7,300 nucleotides of DNA from Saprospiraceae bacterium. GTDB taxonomy: Bacteria; Bacteroidota; Bacteroidia; Chitinophagales; Saprospiraceae. The notes beneath the pieces were generated by a model. The model was not told the origin of the DNA and made no database searches. It was given only the letters and a program-made list of their open reading frames with translations. The translations under genes and the position numbers were made by a program. Of the stretch, positions 1 through 5,833 are shown piece after piece (positions within the stretch are counted from its first letter, which is position 1; each line of letters starts with the position of its first letter). The DNA is taken from positions 1-7,300 of the forward strand of contig JALZVB010000381.1 of assembly GCA_023300835.1 (NCBI GenBank), written 5' to 3'.

Positions 1-2144
1 GCAATGTCCTTAGAATCTATTCTACGAGATGTATTGTACTGAACGATAAGCGTCCCCCCTCTTTCGGCATAACTGTATAGATCGGTGTTGTAGAGTTTTA
101 GTTCTTTTATTGTGTTGTATGCTCTTATACCTATAGCAATCGCATCATAGTCATCTAGATGTGTAGAGCTGATCTCTGCAGGATCTATCAATGTTACTTT
201 GTAACCTACGTACTCTAGACATTCTGGCATTTTGTCACCGGCACCCATAATGTAACCGATATTATTTTCTGCTTTGGCAAGCGGCACTTTTACAATTTTA
301 GATTGTGCAGGCATAAGAACTGTCTGTAGTGGAATGTGATCGTAATCTATGTTGATTAGTTGTTGGGTAAGTATTTCTCCAGCATCAATTACCGCATTAA
401 TATTTCCTTCGGACACTTCCGCAGGAGCATGTAATTGAAAGGTGTATTTCTTATCCATACCTTTATTAGGGATATCAACGTCTACTGTTTCTGGAGTTAC
501 TGACCATCCTGTGGGAAGATTTAATTTTAATTTACCAGAAAATTTATCCTTATGTGCTTTCACTTTCACCTCTAGTGATTGTGCATTGTTATCTGAAAAA
601 AGATACATATCCTTATCAAAAGACATACTAGCGCTAGGCACTACGACAAACGGTTGCCTTATTTCTCCTATCGAAGGAACGGCAAATCTATAAACGACAT
701 CCTTCGAGAAGTTTAATGTTCTTCCCTCGATCCCTATAGTGAAATGACATTTATAAGGTGCTGGACTCTGTGGTAGATTCCTGAGGAGTATATCATCTAC
801 TCTGTAAGCACCTAAGCTTCCTTTGGCGTCAAGCCAATAAGGATTAGAATAAGGCATGTCTTTGGCTACAACCAAATCTTGAAAAAACTTATTTTCAGAA
901 AACGGCTCTAGTTCCTGAGTGATAGATTGATCAATATCATTAATAAAAATCTTCTTAACTGAAATAGGAAACTTACTTCTGTTGGTCAATTCGATTGTAA
1001 CATCAGTACTATCTCCTCTAGTCGTCTGCTGTGCATCAGCACCTGCTTCAGCAAATAAACCGAGACAAGAGATAATAATATCAGTCAGTTCTTTTTCTTT
1101 TATATCTCTCCAGTGATCATTTTTTACATTCGACAATAAGTCATGAATGTCTAGTAGATCTGAAAGACTGGCCGTAGGATTTCTGAAATCATAATTACTC
1201 AGAACACCGTCCATTTTATTTTTGATAGCTTCACCTCCTTCTACTCTTGACCATGTTGTATTTATACCTTCCCAAATGTTATTTTTATCAGAAGGCTTTT
1301 CTCCTTTCATAAACTCTAGATACTCTGTCTGGGGACTTCTAGAGGCAGAGCTTCCAAATCCTTGAGAGAGATGTTTGCTTCTTGCGATACTGGCAATCTC
1401 GGTATTAGATATGCCTAGAGTGGGGTAGTAACCATCTACATCTATGGCTGCCATGTTGGATTTGTCAACAGACTTAAATTTCTCTCTGCCACCATATCTC
1501 CACCAAGATGTGTTGTAATATAATCGTGTTGCAGACCAGGTGTCTGTATGTTGGAGTTGTTCTGGATAGATGCTTCTATCAGCTGTTATGTCAAATGCGT
1601 CAATAGACAATAGTGCTGAAGTCGTATGATGACCATGTGTTTTTCCAGCCCGCCTTTGATCAAATCTGTTGATGATAATATCTGGCTTGAATGATCTTAT
1701 GACATAAGTCATATCTGCCATGACTTGTTCCTTATTCCAGATCTCTAACGTCTCTTCTGGATTTTTGGAAAAACTAAAATCATTGGCTCTACTGAAAAAC
1801 TGCTGACCGCCATCTACACTTCTAGCCATTTGTAATTCTTGAGATCTTATAACGCCTAGGAGTTCCCTTATTTCTGTTCCAATAAGATTCTGTCCGCCAT
1901 CACCTCTTGTCAATGATAAGTACGCAGTCCTAGCATGCATACCATTAGAAAGATGAGAAATAAGCCTTGTGTTCTCATCATCTGGATGTGCAGCGACATA
2001 TAGAACGGAACCTAGAAAATTGAATTTCTCCAACTGTTCATATATTTCTGCACTATTAGGTTGTGTTTTATTCTGGGCATGGCATAAGGATGAACTTATC
2101 ATGATAATAAGTACCCATATAGATAGTCTGCGATTGATCATCAT
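1..2144 (-). CDS. Secreted PIG-L family deacetylase with NEW3-like and amidotransferase-like regions (partial, 3' end outside window)
   Basis: The minus-strand frame from ATG at 2144 stays open for 714 codons to the window edge, so the C-terminus is missing. A second ATG follows directly, so the start may be 2144 or 2141. Residues 1-23 form a signal peptide (hydrophobic WVLIIMI core, likely cut after CHA before Q24), which suggests export to the periplasm or cell surface. The PIG-L/LmbE fold follows: AHPDDE at 52-57, TRGDGGQN at 79-86, IINRF at 157-161 and THGHH at 169-173. H53, D56 and H173 are the expected metal ligands by family comparison. Members remove N-acetyl groups from amino-sugar conjugates; the substrate here is unknown. 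Residues about 520-600 (LPTGWSVTPE and surroundings) resemble an NEW3/NPCBM-associated beta domain. Residues 629-714 (IGYIMGAGDK, then DAIAIGIRAY and GGTLIVQYN) resemble a class I glutamine amidotransferase-like or ThuA-like fold. Bacteroidota proteins of this layout are, from memory, a little over 800 residues, so about 100 residues are probably missing. The family call is firm; the downstream domains are less so. Confidence 0.9.
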   Translation of the reverse strand, partial: MMINRRLSIWVLIIMISSSLCHAQNKTQPNSAEIYEQLEKFNFLGSVLYVAAHPDDENTRLISHLSNGMHARTAYLSLTRGDGGQNLIGTEIRELLGVIRSQELQMARSVDGGQQFFSRANDFSFSKNPEETLEIWNKEQVMADMTYVIRSFKPDIIINRFDQRRAGKTHGHHTTSALLSIDAFDITADRSIYPEQLQHTDTWSATRLYYNTSWWRYGGREKFKSVDKSNMAAIDVDGYYPTLGISNTEIASIARSKHLSQGFGSSASRSPQTEYLEFMKGEKPSDKNNIWEGINTTWSRVEGGEAIKNKMDGVLSNYDFRNPTASLSDLLDIHDLLSNVKNDHWRDIKEKELTDIIISCLGLFAEAGADAQQTTRGDSTDVTIELTNRSKFPISVKKIFINDIDQSITQELEPFSENKFFQDLVVAKDMPYSNPYWLDAKGSLGAYRVDDILLRNLPQSPAPYKCHFTIGIEGRTLNFSKDVVYRFAVPSIGEIRQPFVVVPSASMSFDKDMYLFSDNNAQSLEVKVKAHKDKFSGKLKLNLPTGWSVTPETVDVDIPNKGMDKKYTFQLHAPAEVSEGNINAVIDAGEILTQQLINIDYDHIPLQTVLMPAQSKIVKVPLAKAENNIGYIMGAGDKMPECLEYVGYKVTLIDPAEISSTHLDDYDAIAIGIRAYNTIKELKLYNTDLYSYAERGGTLIVQYNTSRRIDSKDI

Positions 2145-2179
2145 GTGATAGTCTTAATTAGAGTAATGAAAAATTGAGC

Positions 2180-2203
2180 AAAAAAAAACGTGCTAAGCAT
2201 GTT
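2180..2203 (-). terminator. Probable intrinsic terminator overlapping the end of the four-cysteine membrane protein gene
   Basis: Read on the minus strand, AACATGCTTAGCACGTT can fold as two 3-bp stem segments around one A-C mismatch with a 3-nt loop, followed by nine T (2188-2180). The TAG stop of the upstream gene lies within this hairpin. The stem is short, so termination may be incomplete. Readthrough would supply the PIG-L gene, which begins 36 nt further on and has no obvious promoter of its own. Confidence 0.5.
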
Positions 2204-2402
2204 CTGTAGGCATCTGGCAATCTTCTTCAGGTTTTTTGCCACAGACACCGCATTCTCCCAATTTATTCTTGATCATCGGGTTATTGGTCGCGCAAGTCCC
2301 TCTGAATTCTTGTCCTGTAAATATCTGTTTGATATTAATAAGACCAAATGAAATAAAGAATACAGAGAATATGATGGCAAATGTGGGTAATAATTCAGTC
2401 AT
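2193..2402 (-). CDS. Small four-cysteine membrane protein, NqrM-like (DUF539-related)
   Basis: This is a 69-residue protein. Residues about 4-26 are one hydrophobic membrane segment (LLPTFAIIFSVFFISFGLI). A short polar tail then carries four cysteines at 37, 51, 54 and 62, in the context FRGTC, GECGVCGKK and EDC. One N-terminal helix followed by a G-[ST]-C and a Cys cluster matches the NqrM family. NqrM binds iron through four cysteines and helps mature the Na+-translocating NADH:quinone reductase. The cysteine spacing here is wider than in the proteobacterial form, and no nqr genes are in the window, so the specific role is inferred. It could instead be an uncharacterised Bacteroidota relative. 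It is read in the same direction as the PIG-L gene (48-nt gap) and diverges from mazG. Composition and the Cys motif make it a real gene; the overlapping plus-strand frame at 2236-2418 is a shadow. Confidence 0.8.
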   Translation of the reverse strand: MTELLPTFAIIFSVFFISFGLINIKQIFTGQEFRGTCATNNPMIKNKLGECGVCGKKPEEDCQMPTEHA

Positions 2403-2431
2403 AATGTACTTACTTTAATCTTTGAAAATGT

Positions 2432-2467
2432 TTATACCTCTAGTTTTTTGGTATCTAAAAGGTATAA
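2432..2467. promoter_or_regulatory. Inverted repeat in the mazG/NqrM-like divergent region
   Basis: TTATACCT (2432-2439) and AGGTATAA (2460-2467) are a perfect 8-bp inverted repeat separated by 20 nt. A third GGTAT at 2450-2454 lies 11 bp, about one helical turn, before the GGTAT at 2461-2465. The cluster sits between two divergent genes and abuts the candidate minus-strand -7 element. It could be a regulator-binding site. There is no T-tract in either direction that would make it a terminator. The binding role is inference. Confidence 0.35.
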
Positions 2468-2469
2468 CA

Positions 2470-2502
2470 CAAAAATAACTAATCTGTTGACTATGGATTC
2501 AA
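2470..2502 (-). promoter_or_regulatory. Candidate Bacteroidota-type promoter for the NqrM-like gene
   Basis: On the minus strand, TTG (2502-2500) is followed after 22 nt by TATTTTTG (2477-2470). This fits the Bacteroidota consensus TTG-N(17-23)-TAnnTTTG. It would start transcription near 2463 and give a leader of about 60 nt before the ATG at 2402. The -33 element overlaps the first codons of mazG on the opposite strand. In AT-rich DNA such matches arise by chance, so support is moderate. Confidence 0.4.
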
Positions 2503-3257
2503 AGGCTTTGGCATTTATGCGACTTGTAGGTATTATGGACGATCTGAGGGAGAAATGTCCCTGGGATAGAAAACAAACCATACAATCTCTTAGAAAATTA
2601 ACCATTGAGGAGATGTATGAGCTTGTAGATGCGATTACAGAAAACGATTATGAGGGTATCAAAGAAGAAATTGGAGATATATTCCTTCATCTGGTTTTCT
2701 ATGCCAAAATAGGTACGGAGCAAGGGCAGTTTACATTAGAGGAGTCACTCAATGGCATATGTGATAAGTTGATTAATCGGCATCCACATATATACGGCGA
2801 TATCGTTGTGAATAATGAAGAAGATGTCAAGCGTAACTGGGAGCAAATCAAACTCAAAGAAGGTAAGAAATCCGTATTAGGAGGTGTCCCAAAGGCTTTG
2901 CCTGCTATGGTCAAGGCATACAGGTTACAAGAAAAGACAGCTACGGTAGGTTTTGAATGGGATAAAATAGAGGATGTCTGGGCTAAAGTATTGGAAGAGA
3001 AGCAAGAGTTAGAGGAAGCTGTTGCCGAAGGCGATATTGATCATATAGAGGAAGAATTTGGTGATATGATGTTTTCTATGGTAAATTATGCTCGATTTCT
3101 CAATATAGATCCAGAGCAAGCGCTTGAGAAAATAAACAAGAAATTCAAAAAAAGATTTGAATATATAGAAGAACATGCACCTAAATCCCTGGCTGATATG
3201 AGCTTAGATGAGATGGATGCCTTGTGGAATGAGAGTAAGGTTAAGTTCAGACAATAG
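2493..3257 (+). CDS. mazG: Nucleoside triphosphate pyrophosphohydrolase MazG
   Basis: This is a 254-residue house-cleaning enzyme that hydrolyses (d)NTPs to NMP and pyrophosphate in the cytoplasm. It has two tandem all-alpha MazG domains. In the first, CPWD is at 22-25, IEEMYE at 38-43 with E39, E40 and E43, and EEIGD at 58-62. The second has EEKQELEEA (168-176) and EEEFGD (186-191). These acidic ExxE and ExxD sets bind the Mg2+ ions. INRHPHIYGD (95-103) and NWEQIKLKEGKKSVL (115-129) are conserved linker segments, and the length matches the bacterial family (about 260). I chose ATG 2493 because the family normally begins a few residues before the LxxIMDxLRxxCPWD motif. The frame also extends upstream to TTG 2448, but those 15 residues look unlike family N-termini and would run through an inverted repeat. 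It diverges from the NqrM-like gene and lies 159 nt upstream of the fructose-bisphosphatase gene. Confidence 0.95.
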   Translation: MDSKALAFMRLVGIMDDLREKCPWDRKQTIQSLRKLTIEEMYELVDAITENDYEGIKEEIGDIFLHLVFYAKIGTEQGQFTLEESLNGICDKLINRHPHIYGDIVVNNEEDVKRNWEQIKLKEGKKSVLGGVPKALPAMVKAYRLQEKTATVGFEWDKIEDVWAKVLEEKQELEEAVAEGDIDHIEEEFGDMMFSMVNYARFLNIDPEQALEKINKKFKKRFEYIEEHAPKSLADMSLDEMDALWNESKVKFRQ

Positions 3258-3416
3258 CTTATTTATAAGTTTGGATTCATTTTTGACATACATGTTTTAT
3301 TCCTTATATCGTGATTTTGGATTTCTTATTTTAATTAGCGTTTATAATCACAAGTAAGAACAGATTATCTATACCATTATTAAATCTCTAGATAAACACA
3401 AAAACCAACATTAATT

Positions 3417-4370
3417 ATGAAACGTAACTTAGCATTAGAATTTATTAGAGCCACAGAAATTGCTGCGATTAACTCAGCAAGATGGATGGGTAAAGGCGAT
3501 GAAAAAGCTGCAGATCAAGCTGCTGTAGATGGCATGCGTAAAATGCTAGATACCGTAGACTGCCGTGGTGTTGTTGTAATAGGGGAGGGTGAAAGAGATG
3601 AAGCGCCTATGCTATATATCGGAGAGAAAGTAGGTAGTGGAACTGGCCCAGAATTAGAGATTGCACTAGATCCTCTAGAGGGAACAACGATATGTGCAAC
3701 TGGAGGTGCCAATTCTATTTCAGTAATGGCTATAGGAGAAAAAGGTTGCTTATTGAATGCACCAGATATTTATATGAATAAATTAGCCGTAGGGCCTATC
3801 GGAGTCGGCGTTGTAGATATAAGAAATACACCTACAGAAAACCTGACTAAGTTAGCTGCTAAGAAAGGCTGTGAGATAATGGATCTTACCGTGGTGATTT
3901 TAGACAGACCTAGACATAAAGAACTGATAGCTGAAGTAAGAAATGCTGGCGCAAGAATATACCTAATAGGTGATGGAGACGTTTCTGCGGCAATTGCGAC
4001 GACTATGCCAGAGACTGGAATTGATCTTATGCTAGGTGTGGGAGGTGCTCCAGAAGGTGTTATTGCAGCGGCAGCTATGAGATGTATCAAAGGCGATTTT
4101 CAAGGTATGTTAGTGCCTAGAAACGATGAAGATATTGCCAGAGCAGCTAGAATGGGAATTCCAGATATCAATAAGATTTACTCTATCGAAGAATTGGCCA
4201 AAGGCGATGTAATGTTTGTCGCTACAGGTGTAACAGATGGGAGTTTACTCAAAGGGGTGAAATTCAAGCCTTGGGGAGCTACGACACATTCTATATCTAT
4301 GAGATCTGCCTCAGGTACGGTTAGACATATACATGCGGAACATCACTTTGATAGAAAGCCGGTATACTAA
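3417..4370 (+). CDS. glpX: Class II fructose-1,6-bisphosphatase (GlpX type)
   Basis: This 317-residue cytoplasmic enzyme removes the 1-phosphate of fructose 1,6-bisphosphate, the irreversible gluconeogenic step. Some relatives also act on sedoheptulose 1,7-bisphosphate. The fold belongs to the lithium-sensitive phosphatase superfamily. Residues match the Escherichia coli GlpX metal and catalytic set at the same numbers: D33 (GDEKAAD), E57 (GEGERDEAP), D85, E88 and T90 in DPLEGTT (85-91), and E213 in GGAPEGV (209-215). The N-terminus RNLALEFIRATEIAA is the usual family start, supporting ATG 3417. The protein is intact and ends just before a strong terminator. The 159-nt upstream gap contains an isolated TAAGTTTG (3266-3273) that looks like a -7 element. 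It has no TTG at the expected distance, so the promoter is not settled. Separate transcription from mazG is likely but not proven. Confidence 0.97.
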   Translation: MKRNLALEFIRATEIAAINSARWMGKGDEKAADQAAVDGMRKMLDTVDCRGVVVIGEGERDEAPMLYIGEKVGSGTGPELEIALDPLEGTTICATGGANSISVMAIGEKGCLLNAPDIYMNKLAVGPIGVGVVDIRNTPTENLTKLAAKKGCEIMDLTVVILDRPRHKELIAEVRNAGARIYLIGDGDVSAAIATTMPETGIDLMLGVGGAPEGVIAAAAMRCIKGDFQGMLVPRNDEDIARAARMGIPDINKIYSIEELAKGDVMFVATGVTDGSLLKGVKFKPWGATTHSISMRSASGTVRHIHAEHHFDRKPVY

Positions 4371-4397
4371 AAAAAAATAGGATACAGTTTTAAATAG

Positions 4398-4443
4398 AAA
4401 GACTTAAAGTTGAAATATGAATTCAATTTTAAGTCTTTTTTTA
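4398..4443 (+). terminator. Intrinsic terminator after glpX
   Basis: AAAGACTTAAA (4398-4408) pairs perfectly with TTTAAGTCTTT (4428-4438). Inside it, a G-U pair and TTGAA/TTCAA (4410-4414, 4422-4426) extend the stem to 17 pairs around a 7-nt loop. A run of T follows (4436-4442). It ends 28 nt after the glpX stop. The hairpin is AT-rich but long. It also contains the apparent start codon of the broken gene at 4417. Confidence 0.85.
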
Positions 4444-4623
4444 TACCTGCTTTTTCGTCAGTAGACAATTTCTTTAGCTCAAGGTGACGTAATAGAATCA
4501 GGCGAAATTATTTATGCCAATGGGAAAGACGAATTATTGTTTTCTTTCGCTGGTGATTGTAGTGTAGAGATAAAGTTAACCCAACTCAATGATTGCGTAA
4601 TTTGTCCATCTTACTCAAAGTAA
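4417..4623 (+). pseudogene. Interrupted small secreted-protein gene (in-frame TAG at codon 16)
   Basis: From ATG 4417 the frame reads MNSILSLFLYLLFRQ, then a TAG stop (4462-4464). It continues in the same frame for 52 sense codons, beginning TISLAQGDVIESGE, to TAA at 4621-4623. Ignoring the TAG, residues 1-22 look like a Sec signal peptide ending at SLAQ. The mature part would be about 46 residues with three cysteines (GDCSVE, NDCVICP). The pattern suggests a short secreted protein silenced by one nonsense change, or a sequencing error. The start lies in the loop of the glpX terminator and no promoter is visible. Part of the hydrophobic stretch comes from the terminator T-run, so the signal peptide may be coincidental. 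I do not recognise a family. A different frame then stays open from 4601 to a TAA at 4688-4690 and could be a frameshifted tail. Confidence 0.4.
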
Positions 4624-4780
4624 TATTCCCACAGATAACCAGTCCAAGCAAAACATAAGACTGGGTTGTGATTCAGGATGGTCATTTTAACTTATTAATC
4701 TGAAATCAGTCTACGAGGGAGGACTTGAGAAATAAGAATGTAGAATTGAAAGGTATGTTGAATAATTGAACGGCATCTCT
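4624..4780. other. Gene-free spacer between the broken small gene and doxX
   Basis: No convincing gene is present. A weak stem, CCAGTC (4639-4644) with GACTGG (4659-4664), has a 14-nt loop and no T-tract. A 24-codon minus-strand frame (4685-4611) has no supporting feature. No clear terminator for the minus-strand DoxX gene was seen, so its transcript may run antisense into the broken gene. Confidence 0.5.
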
Positions 4781-5197
4781 TTACCGCAACCGATACATCT
4801 GATCATCTAGAGAATACTTTCCAGACCCATTAAAGTATATCGCAAGAAACCCGATAAGATACAACATCGCTGGTTCTTTGCTCCCTCCTTTGGCACCGTG
4901 CATAAACCAAGCGTCTCCGCCATGAATATAAAATGCGGCAATGATCATAGTCAATATACATGGTACCGTAAAAGCTTTTGTTTTATATCCAATAATAATA
5001 AATATACAGGCAAAAAACTCAGCAAATACAGCCAGATAAAGACTTATTGTTGGCGATAGTCCCATTACAGAGGCAAATTTGATTTCACCACCTTCAAGTA
5101 ACTTTAGGAGTTTACTGTAACCATGGCCGCATAGCATGTAACCGCCGATACCTACTCTGAGTATCAATGCGGCAATATCCGGGTAATTCGTAGGCAT
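4781..5197 (-). CDS. DoxX family four-helix membrane protein
   Basis: This 138-residue integral membrane protein has four hydrophobic segments at about 8-26, 48-70, 75-92 and 108-123. The first carries the DoxX-family pattern LRVGIGGYMLCGHGYSKL (13-30). A polar stretch rich in Gly and His (HGGDAWFMHGAKGGSKEP, 92-109) separates helices three and four. The family was named for a thiosulfate:quinone oxidoreductase subunit. Most members, like this one, have no assigned reaction, and some are linked to redox stress or quinone use. It begins 15 nt after the stop of the START-like gene on the same strand, so the two are very probably co-transcribed. Length is typical and ATG 5197 is the only sensible start. 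Confidence 0.88.
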   Translation of the reverse strand: MPTNYPDIAALILRVGIGGYMLCGHGYSKLLKLLEGGEIKFASVMGLSPTISLYLAVFAEFFACIFIIIGYKTKAFTVPCILTMIIAAFYIHGGDAWFMHGAKGGSKEPAMLYLIGFLAIYFNGSGKYSLDDQMYRLR

Positions 5198-5212
5198 AAA
5201 TTTGGATTTTTA

Positions 5213-5593
5213 CTAGCCACCGCAAGCACTGCGTAATTCATCTATTTGAGAATCCCATAGATCTTGGATTTCTTTCTCTTCACCTTTGTCACAGAAATCA
5301 GTTATTTCTAAGATAGTTTGTCTTGTCAATTTAGACTTATACATTCTGAATTCGTAATAGTCATTAGAGACATCTGTGTCTAATCTTTCAAATCTGACTC
5401 TTTCTTCCTCAAGATCATCAATAAGCTCTGCTTTTTCTTCTGATCCATCCCACGAGAATGTATATACATCTCCAGTGATATCTACGCCATCAGCGTACCA
5501 TCGTACCAAATTTTCTGGAAGTGTAAGGAACTGATATATGATACCAGGTGATGCTTTGAAAATATATTCTATATCTACTCTATTTCTACTCAT
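5213..5593 (-). CDS. START-like domain protein of the Bacteroidota SRPBCC/AHSA1-type family
   Basis: This is a 126-residue soluble protein with no signal peptide. The sequence follows the START-like (SRPBCC) helix-grip pattern: VDIEYIFKASPGIIYQFL (7-24) for the first strand and helix, then LVRWYADGV with a conserved WYAD, YTFSWDGSEEKAELI (44-58), the strand motif YYEFRMYKS, and a C-terminal helix with LWDSQIDELR. Family members with this WDGSE and DLWDSQI signature are common as small single-domain proteins in Bacteroidota. They presumably bind a hydrophobic ligand in the cavity, but no ligand or reaction is established. It is the first gene of a unit with DoxX and diverges from the sigma gene across 240 nt. 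Its promoter is not clear: AATCTTTG (minus, 5682-5675) is one base off the -7 consensus and lacks a matching TTG. Confidence 0.88.
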   Translation of the reverse strand: MSRNRVDIEYIFKASPGIIYQFLTLPENLVRWYADGVDITGDVYTFSWDGSEEKAELIDDLEEERVRFERLDTDVSNDYYEFRMYKSKLTRQTILEITDFCDKGEEKEIQDLWDSQIDELRSACGG

Positions 5594-5740
5594 TCTATAT
5601 TATCTGTTTAATTTATGGTTGTTCTAGCTCTTTTTAGCTTGAAGCGTCATAATAGTCTTTTTATTTGTGTAAAACAAAGATTTATTTTCGATAAAAATAA
5701 CTTTCGGCACTTTAATTGTTTATTAACTACTTTTCATCGT

Positions 5741-5784
5741 TAACTATCTGCTTTCCATATCTTGCGTATTGTCTCAGATAGTTA
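5741..5784. promoter_or_regulatory. Perfect 10-bp inverted repeat flanking the sigma promoter
   Basis: TAACTATCTG (5741-5750) and CAGATAGTTA (5775-5784) are exact reverse complements separated by 24 nt. The left arm lies upstream of the -33 TTG and the right arm ends at the base before the -7 element. The arm centres are 34 bp apart, a little over three helical turns, so a dimeric or looping regulator could contact the same face. It lies upstream of the expected transcript start, so an RNA role is unlikely. The operator role is inference. Confidence 0.45.
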
Positions 5785-5792
5785 TACTTTTG
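5762..5792 (+). promoter_or_regulatory. Bacteroidota-type promoter of the sigma factor gene
   Basis: TTG (5762-5764), a 20-nt spacer and TACTTTTG (5785-5792) match TTG-N(17-23)-TAnnTTTG exactly. This is the class recognised by the Bacteroidota primary sigma factor, so the gene probably drives its own transcription. Expected initiation is near 5797-5800, giving a leader of about 35 nt before ATG 5834. Confidence 0.7.
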
Positions 5793-5833
5793 AATTTCTG
5801 AAATCACCCGATAATAATATTAAAACTTAATAG

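Noticed and set aside
442..693. 83-codon plus-strand frame
   Set aside because: It lies antisense within the PIG-L gene, whose own frame is continuous through this region.
2448..2492. Upstream TTG start for mazG adding 15 residues
   Set aside because: The added residues do not resemble MazG N-termini and run through an inverted repeat; ATG 2493 fits the family start.
3266..3273. TAAGTTTG as a glpX promoter -7 element
   Set aside because: It matches the consensus but has no TTG 17-23 nt upstream, and would give a leader of about 140 nt.
3283..3288. TTGACA resembling an Escherichia coli -35 box upstream of glpX
   Set aside because: Bacteroidota primary promoters do not use this box, and no TAnnTTTG lies at the right distance.
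4462..4464. TAG as a recoded pyrrolysine codon
   Set aside because: There is no supporting context for recoding and the lineage is not known for it; a nonsense mutation or error is simpler.
4639..4664. CCAGTC/GACTGG stem as a terminator
   Set aside because: It has only six pairs, a 14-nt loop and no T-tract on either strand.
4611..4685. 24-codon minus-strand frame beginning MTILNHNPVL
   Set aside because: It is too short, has no promoter or recognisable motif, and overlaps the end of the broken plus-strand gene.
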